Assembly (NCBI RefSeq): GCF_000682675.1
Contig: NZ_AWFA01000011.1
Span: 1 to 64,000 of the forward strand
DNA: 64,000 bases
Origin: Hyphomonas pacifica
GTDB taxonomy: Bacteria > Pseudomonadota > Alphaproteobacteria > Caulobacterales > Hyphomonadaceae
Reading direction: 5' to 3'
Below are positions 48,092 through 56,476 of this stretch, one piece after another (within the stretch, counting starts at the first letter, position 1; every line of letters begins with the position of its first letter). Below the pieces are notes generated by a model. The model was not told the DNA's origin and searched no databases. It worked only from the letters and a program-made list of their open reading frames with translations. The translations under genes were made by a program, and so were the position numbers.

Positions 48092-48894
48092 GACCACTCC
48101 CCGCCAAAGGCAAAATCCTCATAGGAGGCTCGGGCCGTTTTCCAGTTGGCTTCGTTTACGTCACGCCCGCCAAAGAAGCTGTGCTCCACGATGCGGATGA
48201 TCGGATTCAGCGCAGCGCGTACACGGTCCGGCAGATAGCGCAGGCTGCCGATTTCCCGTGCGGTCAGAGAGCGCGGCACGCCGCCTTCCAGGCGGGTCTG
48301 GATGTCTTCAATGGAGCGAAACAATAGCAGGTGGACCGCCTCGGCAAATTTGCCTTGCCGCGCAAGGGCATCCGCCTCCTCCAGCAAAGAGCGCGCCACA
48401 GCCGCTTCCGGGCGATAGTCCGGAATGACATCATCGCCATCCTTGTCTTTACTGCTGCCATCACCACCAAAGCGCACCCGCAGTGCTTCGCCGAACAGGA
48501 AGTATAAAACACCGCCCACAATGGCTATAATAATGGCCCAGAACAGGAACTGAAAAACCGGTCCCAGATGGCTCAGAAAATTCAATAGACTCGTCAGCCA
48601 TTGCGGGGGCGGCTTTATATCAGGCGGTACGATCTGCTCGGCTTCGGGCCGCTCCAGCTGCATCTCTCCATTTCGCAAAAAGTCCCGATGCGCCCGCTCC
48701 AGCGCGTTCAGGTCTGTCGCAAGCGGTTCATTACCGTCGTCATACTCATCATAGGTGTAGTCATCATCCGTTGCGGGGGCGTAGACTGGATCATCATGCA
48801 GGCTCGGTGTCTCACCCTGCTGAGCTGTTGCTGGCAAGCTCATGGCTGCAGTGATCAGCAATGCGGCGCAGAGGCGTCCGGTCCTGTTCAAATA
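48088..48894 (-). CDS. DUF4129 membrane protein, first gene of the MoxR operon
   Basis: About 268 residues if started at the TTG preceded by GGGGAG with six-base spacing, which then starts a signal peptide ending in ATAQ. The frame is open further upstream (to 48969), so the start is not certain. A periplasmic acidic region, one membrane helix (about 105-145) and a C-terminal DUF4129-type domain follow. In related systems this family has been compared to transglutaminase-linked membrane proteins. Confidence 0.75.
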   Translation of the reverse strand, partial: YLNRTGRLCAALLITAAMSLPATAQQGETPSLHDDPVYAPATDDDYTYDEYDDGNEPLATDLNALERAHRDFLRNGEMQLERPEAEQIVPPDIKPPPQWLTSLLNFLSHLGPVFQFLFWAIIIAIVGGVLYFLFGEALRVRFGGDGSSKDKDGDDVIPDYRPEAAVARSLLEEADALARQGKFAEAVHLLLFRSIEDIQTRLEGGVPRSLTAREIGSLRYLPDRVRAALNPIIRIVEHSFFGGRDVNEANWKTARASYEDFAFGGEWS

Positions 48895-49034
48895 AATTCT
48901 CCCCACATTGTGGCGGCGCCTACCGCCCTGACTCTTCCTGACTATTTCAGAGGTTGCGGGCGGCTTCAACGGCCTATTGCTAAACGGGTCTGGGATGCCG
49001 ATATAGCGCCCTCAAGGCAGAGATGAGGCAGGAT

Positions 49035-49502
49035 ATGGACAAGGCAGAACTCTACAGGGATCTCAAGGCGGAAATTGATGCGGTCGTGGCGGGTGAGACC
49101 TCGATCACGGCGCGATATGCCACAGCCGCCTGCATTCTCGCGCAGGCCTTCAAGCCGCGATTTTTCTGGACAGGTTTCTATGTCGTGGACCCGCTGAAGG
49201 AGCGCGAACTGGTTGTCGGCCCCTATCAGGGAACTCTCGGCTGCCTGCGCATTCCATTTGGCAAAGGCGTCTGCGGCCATGTCGCCGCTACGCAGGAGCC
49301 GATCATCGTGCCGGATGTGCACGCTTTCCCTGGCCACATTGCCTGTGACTCCGCGACCAATTCCGAAATTGTTGTGCCAGTGTTCGATGGCGAGGGCCGA
49401 TTGGCGGCTGTCCTCGACATCGACTCAACAGAGCACGATGCTTTCGACGAGATCGACCGTGACGGTCTAGTTGCTGTCTGTCAGGGGCTCCTCACCGCCT
49501 GA
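49035..49502 (+). CDS. msrC: Free methionine-(R)-sulfoxide reductase (fRMsr, GAF domain)
   Basis: 155 residues. The start MDKAELYRDL aligns with the family start, so I use this ATG rather than one 12 bases earlier. The GAF fold carries the active-site cysteines in GTLGCLRIPFG, KGVCGHV and HIACDSATNSEIVVPV. It reduces free methionine sulfoxide with thioredoxin. The 3' end overlaps the carboxylesterase gene by 36 bases. Confidence 0.95.
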   Translation: MDKAELYRDLKAEIDAVVAGETSITARYATAACILAQAFKPRFFWTGFYVVDPLKERELVVGPYQGTLGCLRIPFGKGVCGHVAATQEPIIVPDVHAFPGHIACDSATNSEIVVPVFDGEGRLAAVLDIDSTEHDAFDEIDRDGLVAVCQGLLTA

Positions 49503-51254
49503 TGCGTCTTGGGCGGATAGGCCAGAGGTCTCATCCGCCATCAGCGGCAGGTCGGTGCCTGCAATCAGGTCCAGACGGTCATTCAGGGTCTCTTCCAGAA
49601 TGTCCAGCTTGCGGGCACGCAGGCCGGAAATCCGTTTGATCTCGTGGTTCAGCTCAAGCCAGACATCGCGGTCCGGATCATATTGCGGCCACTCGGGGAG
49701 GCCTTTTCCATTCGGGTTCCCGGTCTTTGCGAAATTGGTCCAATAGGTCTGCATCGCCTCGGTCAGTGGCATGTCATCATCATTGGCCGGCAGCAGGCCG
49801 CCATGGCTGCCAAACACGAAAGGAATTTCGGCTGCGTGGTGGGCGCCCAGTGTCTGACGTTTGCTTGGCGGTGTGCGTGTGAACTGGTAAATCCAGGTAG
49901 GCTGGCCAGCCTCCGTATTATGACGCGCCATGAAGCGCGTATGCACGCCGAACAAATCATCGCCCAGCATGTCGGTTGCACCCTTGTCCCATGCGGCTAG
50001 GCTTGTCATTCCGTAGAGAGCTTGCAGGGCCTTGGCAGAGTTCTGACCGAACACGCTCGCCAACGCCGCTTCGCGCTCTTCCAGACTGCCTGTAATGTTT
50101 GGCCGCAGGATGGTGGGGGATTTGAAGGCGTCGTAGAACAGGGTCGCTTCGTCTGAATTGTAGCCGACCAGCATGGGCACATTATTGATCCTGTCATCCC
50201 GGATCGCTACGCCAATCGCTTGCGGCAGGATCTTGCCATCCACATTCGGCAGGAAATAGGCCGTGAGATCCGGTCGGCTGTCGATGCGGGAAACAATTGC
50301 GCGTGAGGGAATGGCCCGCAGGCGGTCTGCAGTCGCGGTGCTATCGACCAGTGTGGACAGGAATTCCTCTCCCACATCCTCTGCGCTGCGCACACCAGGC
50401 AGGGGCGAGCGCGATAGATGGATCGCATTATAGCTGCTGACACCGCTTTGCATGATGGCTTTCTGATACAGGCCGTCAGCCAAGCGAGAAGCCATCAGCT
50501 CACTGATAGATTGTGCCCCTGCGCTCTCGCCGAAGACCGTAACATTGTCCGGGTCTCCGCCAAACGCAATGATGTTTCTTTGAACCCATTCCAGCGCAGC
50601 AATCTGGTCCAGCAGGCCGTAATTGCCGGATGTCCCGGCCTCTTCCGTCAGGGCGGGGTGGGCCAGATAACCGAACGGACCAAGGCGGTAATTGATCGTC
50701 ACCAGCACGACGCCATGTTCGACCAGGCCATTGGCCTGGTATAAATCCATCGCACCGCTACCTGTCTGGTGAGAGCCGCCATGAATCCACACCATGACCG
50801 GCTGTAGCTTTGGCTTGCCGCGATTGGCGGTGCGTATGTTCAGGAACAGGCAGTCTTCCACTTCTTTCGGGGCGGGCTGGGATGCAACATATTGCTCTAC
50901 CAGCGCGCGCTTCCACCATGGCATGCCGACGCCCTCGGTGATCCGGCCGATAAAGTCTCCAAGACCCCCGGTCTGTTGCAGGCATTGCGGGCCGAATTCC
51001 CTCGTATCCCGGCTGATGGCACCCCATTGCGGCGGGGCAGACGGGGCGGCCCAGCGGCGAGCGGTGGCGTAGGGGATGCCATTATAGACCTGAACCTCCG
51101 GATTATCCCGGTCGATTCCGCCTGTAATAACGCCCTGATCAATGCGCAGCGGCTCTGTCTGCGCCATAGGCTCCTCGGGCTTGTTCAGCTGAAACCAGCC
51201 CAATACGCCTGCGGCCAGCAGAACGAAGAAAACAACTATACTCACACGCTTCAT
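49467..51254 (-). CDS. Type B carboxylesterase, membrane-anchored or secreted
   Basis: 595 residues. A hydrophobic N-terminus (about 3-20) acts as a signal or anchor. The alpha/beta hydrolase has catalytic S244 in FGESAGAQS, the oxyanion HGGSH, and the acid-His pair further on. It hydrolyses esters; the natural substrate is unknown. It is the last gene of a long leftward run, and its end overlaps msrC on the other strand. Confidence 0.9.
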   Translation of the reverse strand: MKRVSIVVFFVLLAAGVLGWFQLNKPEEPMAQTEPLRIDQGVITGGIDRDNPEVQVYNGIPYATARRWAAPSAPPQWGAISRDTREFGPQCLQQTGGLGDFIGRITEGVGMPWWKRALVEQYVASQPAPKEVEDCLFLNIRTANRGKPKLQPVMVWIHGGSHQTGSGAMDLYQANGLVEHGVVLVTINYRLGPFGYLAHPALTEEAGTSGNYGLLDQIAALEWVQRNIIAFGGDPDNVTVFGESAGAQSISELMASRLADGLYQKAIMQSGVSSYNAIHLSRSPLPGVRSAEDVGEEFLSTLVDSTATADRLRAIPSRAIVSRIDSRPDLTAYFLPNVDGKILPQAIGVAIRDDRINNVPMLVGYNSDEATLFYDAFKSPTILRPNITGSLEEREAALASVFGQNSAKALQALYGMTSLAAWDKGATDMLGDDLFGVHTRFMARHNTEAGQPTWIYQFTRTPPSKRQTLGAHHAAEIPFVFGSHGGLLPANDDDMPLTEAMQTYWTNFAKTGNPNGKGLPEWPQYDPDRDVWLELNHEIKRISGLRARKLDILEETLNDRLDLIAGTDLPLMADETSGLSAQDASGGEEPLTDSN

Positions 51255-51326
51255 AAATCAGACCCCGCCCATATTGGACAAACGCTATACCAGTTGGGCC
51301 TGAAAGTCACTTGTGACGACTGCAGC

Positions 51327-52436
51327 TCAGTCCAGACTTTCCAATGCCTTTTCTGTCGCAATAACAAGGTCTTCTGTAGGCTCAATCCCGCACGCCAGAC
51401 GCACGAATCCCTCTGCCACCTGATCGCCCCAGCGGATTCTGCACTCAGCGGAGGTATGAACCCCGCCAAAGCTGGTTGCGGGAACAGACATCGCATTGTT
51501 TTCAATAAACATTTCTGCCGTTTTGCGATCCTTCAGAGTGAAGCTGACAATCGGGCCATATGTCCGCATCTGGTGAGATGCAACAGAATGGCTCGCATCA
51601 CGCGGCAGGCCGGGATAGCGCACAGACTGCACAGCGGGGTGCTTTTCCAGCATTTGCGCAACAGCGAGCGCATTCTGGTTTGCCCGGCAAACGCGCAGTT
51701 CCAGCGTCTCAAGCCCGCGATGTAGCAGCCAGGCATCAAACGGGCTGACAATCGCCCCGCCCAGTCTCCGATAGGTGCGGATCTGGTTGATCAGCGTCGT
51801 ATCCCGGCTGGCAACATGTCCGCACAGCACATCGGAGTGTCCGGCCATGGCTTTGGTATCCGCCATCAGCACCATGTCCGCGCCCAGATCCATCGGCTGC
51901 TGGCAGATCGGCGTGGCCGTCGTGTTGTCTGCCACCAGCAGCGCGCCTGCGGCCTTGGTCCGGTCTGCCACGGCGGCGATGTCACATACATCCAGCCCCG
52001 GATTGGAGGGCGTCTCGATCATGACCAGCCGAAAGTCCGTCATGTCGGCTTCTGCCATTTTTGCCGTTGGGCAGGTCTCCATGATCACGCCGCGCGGAAC
52101 GAAATACTCCTGCAAAAGGGCGCGCACATTGTAATAGCCGTCAGAGTGCACCAGTACCTTGTCGCCGGGCTTCAGCTGCGTGTGGAGGATCGCCGCCACC
52201 GCTGCCATCCCTGATGGGAACAGCACCGCTTCAGCATTTTCCAACAGGCCTATTTCCGCCTCGACACTTTCCACGGTCGGGTTGCCATTGCGGCCATAGA
52301 AGTGGCTGCCATCCGGATCGCCGGGCAGCAGAAAAGTCGAACTCGGCATGATCGGCAGGGCCACCGGGTCTCCCTTGGACAATCCTCTCGCGCGGTGATG
52401 CAGCAATTCGGAAATGGCAGAGGGTTTCCAGGTCAT
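51327..52436 (-). CDS. Cystathionine gamma-lyase-type PLP enzyme
   Basis: 369 residues, Cys/Met metabolism PLP fold. The FYGRNGNPTVESVE start motif, TPSNPGLDVCDI and ADTKAMAGHSDV with the PLP-binding Lys are visible. The family interconverts cystathionine, cysteine and homocysteine. Members with the DTK-x-x-x-GHSD form are often called gamma-lyases in alphaproteobacteria; gamma-synthase or beta-lyase activity cannot be excluded. AAGGAGAG lies before the ATG. Confidence 0.88.
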   Translation of the reverse strand: MTWKPSAISELLHHRARGLSKGDPVALPIMPSSTFLLPGDPDGSHFYGRNGNPTVESVEAEIGLLENAEAVLFPSGMAAVAAILHTQLKPGDKVLVHSDGYYNVRALLQEYFVPRGVIMETCPTAKMAEADMTDFRLVMIETPSNPGLDVCDIAAVADRTKAAGALLVADNTTATPICQQPMDLGADMVLMADTKAMAGHSDVLCGHVASRDTTLINQIRTYRRLGGAIVSPFDAWLLHRGLETLELRVCRANQNALAVAQMLEKHPAVQSVRYPGLPRDASHSVASHQMRTYGPIVSFTLKDRKTAEMFIENNAMSVPATSFGGVHTSAECRIRWGDQVAEGFVRLACGIEPTEDLVIATEKALESLD

Positions 52437-52464
52437 GGGCAGTCTCTCCTTCAGGCGAGTCGGA

Positions 52465-54315
52465 TCAGTTGGATGCGCTGGACTGTGCGCTGTCTTCCGC
52501 CGGGTGGAAATAGAAATCCTGCATCAATCCATCGGAAATCCACGGTGTCTGCGTCTTGCGGGATTCGAAGTAGACAGTGCGCTGCGCCGTTTTGAACACA
52601 TCCGTTGCATCCATGCCGGGCTGGCTCAGCGCGTCGGCCAGCGCCCTGGCATAGGGGCCGACATTTTCCTCTGGCGCGTCGAACGCGGTCTCGCCCGGCG
52701 CTGTGGCGTAGGCGACCAGCGCGCCGCCCACCCAGTCCACACGCGACAGGCCCTTGCTGGCGCTCACGCTCTTCGTGCCGTCGCCTGCGGGCAGGCCCGG
52801 ATCATTGCGGCAGGCATCCAGCACATAGAAGGCAAAGGAGGGCTCGAACGCCTGCACATATTCAATCACCTTCTCAATCGAAAGTGCGCGGATCAGGTCC
52901 GTTTCCGAGGTCAGCTTCATGCCCACAGGTGCCAGATAGTTGGGCCCGTTCGGGTCAGGGGAAAATCCGTGGCCGGAATAGTAGAAGAACACCGTTGGCG
53001 GCATCTCCTGGGGCTCCTTTGACAGGCGCGTCGCCAGACTGGAGAGAGATAACCCCATCTCATTCGCGTCCGCATCCCGGTAGAGAAACACTTCAAACCC
53101 CGCATCAATCAGGTGGTCTTTTATCAGCTGAACATCATTGTGCGGATTGGTCAAATCGGTCAGGTTTGGTGCATAATTCCTGTTGCCGATCAGCAGCGCG
53201 ATCCGGGCTGGCCCATCCATTTTCCGCGTCGGCATGAAATGCTCAAGCCCTGCTTGCGGTTTTGCCCCTGCAGGCGCGCGCAGGCTGAGGGCCTTCAGGC
53301 GCAGCCTCGCCTGATCCACCAGAACGCTGTCAGGGAATTTCTCTATAAAGTCAGACATCGCTTCAATCGAGTTGAGGCTGACGGCGGACTGCCATACAGC
53401 AAGTTCCAGGGCGAGATCTTGTGACATGCTTTCGGCCCGTGGCCCACCGGACGCGCTGGATTGCACGAGCGGAACAGATTTGGTCGGCGCGGCCGCGCTG
53501 CCCGTGTCTTTCTCGCCTTCGCCCTCAAACAAAATGAGCGAGCGGGACGTGCTGATGATCGCCTCCGGAAATTGCTGGCCCTCTGACGCCTTTATGGTTT
53601 CCGATTGCACGCGCGCGAAAATCTCCGTCACCGTCAGGCCCGGCTCGCGCAGCGCGTCTGCCAGCGCCTGGCTGAAATAAGACCCCTCCGGCGTCTCATA
53701 GGCATAGTCGCCAATGCGTGTTGCCCACAGCTGGTAGATTTCCGGCTGCCTTAATTCTTTCGGGTTGTCGCGCTGGCCGATGCCCTTGGAGCGCTGGCCG
53801 ATATAGGCGCGGTTTGTATCAAAGGCGAGCACCAGTTGGCGCGGCCCGTCAAACACCATTTGAGCCAGCGCATCTTCCACAGAAACACTTTGCGATGTCA
53901 TGCTCTGGCCCCGGCTGATCTGGGTAATGTCCAGGTCAATCGGGATGAAATAATCCTGTCCCGCGCCGCTGCCTATGCCGTGGCCTGTGTAATAGATAAA
54001 GCCGGTGGAGGTCTCTGGGGCGTCCGCCAGCCTCTGTCGGAAATCCGCGAACGCCGCCTGCATTTGCGTCTGTGTGCCATCGGCCAGAACCGTGACATGA
54101 AAGCCGATCTCTTTGAGGGCAGCCTCCATTTTCTCCCGGTCGTGCGGTACGCCCGGCAGGGTTCCGACATAGTCATCAAGATACGCTGAATTCGCAATCA
54201 GCAAGGCCAGCTTTTCGGGCGCGTCGTCTTCGGCAAAGGCAGACCCCGCGAGCAGCAAAAGCGCGCCTGCCAGGCTAACGGCCCAGCATCTCAGTATCTG
54301 CAGAGTACGGCCCAT
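52465..54315 (-). CDS. Double caspase-fold (C14) secreted protein, first domain lacks the catalytic Cys
   Basis: 616 residues from the ATG that starts a signal peptide (cleavage about A28) with GGAGG upstream; the frame is open another 48 codons. Two caspase-like domains occur, at about 36-265 and 370-605, joined by a helical linker. The second keeps the catalytic pair H449 (YYSGHG) and C502 (LDACRND). The first keeps H112 (YYTGHG) but has N168 where the Cys would be (FDTNR). Caspase-fold proteins of bacteria cut after basic or acidic residues and act in regulated proteolysis, death-like responses or defence. The pairing of an inactive and an active domain suggests control of the second by the first; that is inference. 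Confidence 0.88.
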   Translation of the reverse strand: MGRTLQILRCWAVSLAGALLLLAGSAFAEDDAPEKLALLIANSAYLDDYVGTLPGVPHDREKMEAALKEIGFHVTVLADGTQTQMQAAFADFRQRLADAPETSTGFIYYTGHGIGSGAGQDYFIPIDLDITQISRGQSMTSQSVSVEDALAQMVFDGPRQLVLAFDTNRAYIGQRSKGIGQRDNPKELRQPEIYQLWATRIGDYAYETPEGSYFSQALADALREPGLTVTEIFARVQSETIKASEGQQFPEAIISTSRSLILFEGEGEKDTGSAAAPTKSVPLVQSSASGGPRAESMSQDLALELAVWQSAVSLNSIEAMSDFIEKFPDSVLVDQARLRLKALSLRAPAGAKPQAGLEHFMPTRKMDGPARIALLIGNRNYAPNLTDLTNPHNDVQLIKDHLIDAGFEVFLYRDADANEMGLSLSSLATRLSKEPQEMPPTVFFYYSGHGFSPDPNGPNYLAPVGMKLTSETDLIRALSIEKVIEYVQAFEPSFAFYVLDACRNDPGLPAGDGTKSVSASKGLSRVDWVGGALVAYATAPGETAFDAPEENVGPYARALADALSQPGMDATDVFKTAQRTVYFESRKTQTPWISDGLMQDFYFHPAEDSAQSSASN

Positions 54316-54385
54316 GCGTCTAGTCCTCCGTCCCCCAGGAGAACGGGAACTATACGCGGCTTGCGGCACAAATCCAGAGCCGAGC

Positions 54386-55381
54386 TTATCCGGCGCTGGC
54401 TTCCAGGATTTTGGCATTCGGCCCGATCCGTTCCGCCGCCTGTTTGCGCGTCGCCTCATCCAGCCGACGCCAAGCGGCGCGCAGGGTTTGCAGGCATTTT
54501 ACCTGATACTTGAACACACCCTGCTCATACTGGCCGCCTTCGATTTCCAGTGAGAAACTGTCCTCTTCGGCATTCAGCGCGTCTTCATTGGCCTTCAGGA
54601 AGGGCAAGTAGGTGTCGCCAGCAATGGCCAGCAAGTCCTGAACAGGCTGGCTGAGGCCGTCTGCCCAGTCACCTTCAATTCCGCTGGCATCATCGGCATG
54701 GTCCAGCCAGCGATAGAGATAGGGCGTCTCCGCGCGCATCCAGGCCATTGGCGTCGGGTCCACGCTCATCACTTTCAGCTGCCCGTAAAAGCCGAGATCG
54801 GCGAGCGAGATCCGGTTCCCGAACAGGAAGCGGTTCGGCCCGGTCGCCATGGTTTCCAGATGCCCGCAGACACGTTTCCAGCTTGCTTCGATCAGCGGCC
54901 CTGTGACGGACGTGCAGCCGACCAGCGCCATGCGGCTGATCTGCCGTTCACGGATCGTTTCGGCGGCCTCTTCCACGCCTGCGCGGCCCGCATTGGGCAA
55001 GCTGTCAAACATCAGCCAGTTTGCACACCATTCGGCATCGTCCTCATAGGCCCAACGATAATGGAACATTGCTTTCATGAACCATTCGTCTGCCATGTCT
55101 TCCAGCAGCAGGCAGGCAAAATGCTCCAGCGGCCTGGGCGGCAACAGGCCACGGCCTTCCTGTTCAAGGCTCAGCAGGAAGGGTGTCGAGTCATTCGTCC
55201 AGCTGCCATCCGGACGCTTGATGACGGGGATCACGGGCGCCTTCACATTCGGCATTACCTGCTGGCGGTCTTGCGCTGTCATGCCTGTCCATGTGTGTAC
55301 CAGCCGTTTGGCCCGCATCGCGGCGCGTACCTTCATGGAATAGGGGGAGCCGACTGCTCCGTAGACTTCATAATGGCTCAT
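54386..55381 (-). CDS. Glutathione S-transferase-like protein
   Basis: 331 residues. The thioredoxin-like N-terminal domain (about 1-85) has the GSPYSMKVRAAMRAK start with a Ser in place of the usual active residue and PVIPVIKRPDG. An all-helical C-terminal domain (about 95-330) is longer than in standard GSTs. The activity is not predictable; it lies among unrelated small enzymes in a leftward run. Confidence 0.75.
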   Translation of the reverse strand: MSHYEVYGAVGSPYSMKVRAAMRAKRLVHTWTGMTAQDRQQVMPNVKAPVIPVIKRPDGSWTNDSTPFLLSLEQEGRGLLPPRPLEHFACLLLEDMADEWFMKAMFHYRWAYEDDAEWCANWLMFDSLPNAGRAGVEEAAETIRERQISRMALVGCTSVTGPLIEASWKRVCGHLETMATGPNRFLFGNRISLADLGFYGQLKVMSVDPTPMAWMRAETPYLYRWLDHADDASGIEGDWADGLSQPVQDLLAIAGDTYLPFLKANEDALNAEEDSFSLEIEGGQYEQGVFKYQVKCLQTLRAAWRRLDEATRKQAAERIGPNAKILEASAG

Positions 55382-55439
55382 ATAACCCTCCCGTTTATGT
55401 TCTTTTGTTGGATCAGATCCTTTGCGGCCAGGTTACTCG

Positions 55440-55463
55440 TGAAAGCGATATTGACCGCTTTCA
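55440..55463. other. Hairpin in the 100-base gap between the DUF1330 and GST-like genes
   Basis: TGAAAGCG pairs perfectly with CGCTTTCA around an 8-base loop. No T-run follows on either strand. It may slow the leftward transcript or protect mRNA; nothing else is seen in the gap. Confidence 0.35.
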
Positions 55464-55481
55464 GCAGCGCAATATAGGCCG

Positions 55482-55904
55482 TCACCCTGTGATACCTTCT
55501 GCGCGCTCAACGCGTGTCGTGATAAGTTCCTGGCATAGCAGGCCCGCCTCCCGGTGCCGGGCCATGGACTGGTAATCCTTGTGGTTAAGCGCGGCGATGA
55601 AAGCCTGCCGCTTCGGGAAGTGCATCACCATCACCGCATCCCAGTCACCATTGCCGATGAAATAACGCTCGGCCTTGCCCATCAGCAGGCAGGTGCCGCC
55701 CACGTCCGCCGCTGCCACACCGAAGGCATCGGCATAGCGCTGATAGGCATCGCGCCCCGGCTCGTCATTCCCGTGTTCGGGGTCGTCCGGCTGGTATTCC
55801 GCCTTCACGCGGAATTTCAGCAGATTCACCTGCGCGATGGGGCCGTCATACGGGTCATCCCGAAAGGCACGGAACTGGTCGGCGGTCGGCTGGAAGGCAG
55901 GCAT
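55482..55904 (-). CDS. DUF1330 protein
   Basis: 140 residues. A ferredoxin-like alpha/beta fold of the DUF1330 family; VNLLKFRVKAEYQP, an acidic loop, and WDAVMVMHFPKRQAFIAAL are the characteristic stretches. Function unsettled. It starts 12 bases after the Nudix gene stop, in the same direction. Confidence 0.8.
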   Translation of the reverse strand: MPAFQPTADQFRAFRDDPYDGPIAQVNLLKFRVKAEYQPDDPEHGNDEPGRDAYQRYADAFGVAAADVGGTCLLMGKAERYFIGNGDWDAVMVMHFPKRQAFIAALNHKDYQSMARHREAGLLCQELITTRVERAEGITG

Positions 55905-55915
55905 GGGGCGCTCCT

Positions 55916-56476
55916 CTAGGGTCTGAGATGAGGATGCTTGCCGAAATATCGTTCCGTGTAAAGCAGTGCCGCTGCGTGAAGCGCATGTTGGGCGGCCAGA
56001 TTTTCATAGGCCAGGAAGTCTTCATAAGGCATCTCGACCACCTCGATTTCCTCGTTCGGGTCCAGGGATTGCTCATGGGTCAGCGTGCAGCCCAGCGCCA
56101 GGAAATAATGCAATTGATTGTCCTGCACCGCCGGATTCGGATAGCAGGTGCCTACAGGCAGCATCTCACGCGCAGTATAGCCGGTTTCCTCCCGCAGCTC
56201 GCGCACCGCCGCGCCTTCCGGATCGCTTTCGTCGGGGTCCATCACGCCGCCCGGTACGCCCAGCAGCACGATTTCGCCTGCATGGCGGTATTCCCGTATC
56301 AGCACGACATTACCCTCATCCGTAATCGGAATGATTGTCGCCCAATCGGTGAATTCCAGCACATGATAGGCTGGCACGATATGGCCATCCTCACGCTCGC
56401 ATTTGTCCGTTCGAACTGACAGGAACTTGTCCTTGAAGGTCTGCCGGCTCTCAAGAATTTTCCACGGCTTGATCAT
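55916..56476 (-). CDS. Nudix hydrolase (ADP-ribose pyrophosphatase type)
   Basis: 186 residues. The Nudix box lies at about 77-100: G77 to E83, then RELREETGY at 92-100. The canonical spacing between the first Glu and Arg-Glu is seven residues; here it is eight. Glu93, Glu96 and Glu97 metal ligands are kept, so metal binding is likely. The N-terminal part resembles ADP-ribose pyrophosphatases. The ATG overlaps the stop of the DPP4-type gene (ATGA). Confidence 0.88.
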   Translation of the reverse strand: MIKPWKILESRQTFKDKFLSVRTDKCEREDGHIVPAYHVLEFTDWATIIPITDEGNVVLIREYRHAGEIVLLGVPGGVMDPDESDPEGAAVRELREETGYTAREMLPVGTCYPNPAVQDNQLHYFLALGCTLTHEQSLDPNEEIEVVEMPYEDFLAYENLAAQHALHAAALLYTERYFGKHPHLRP

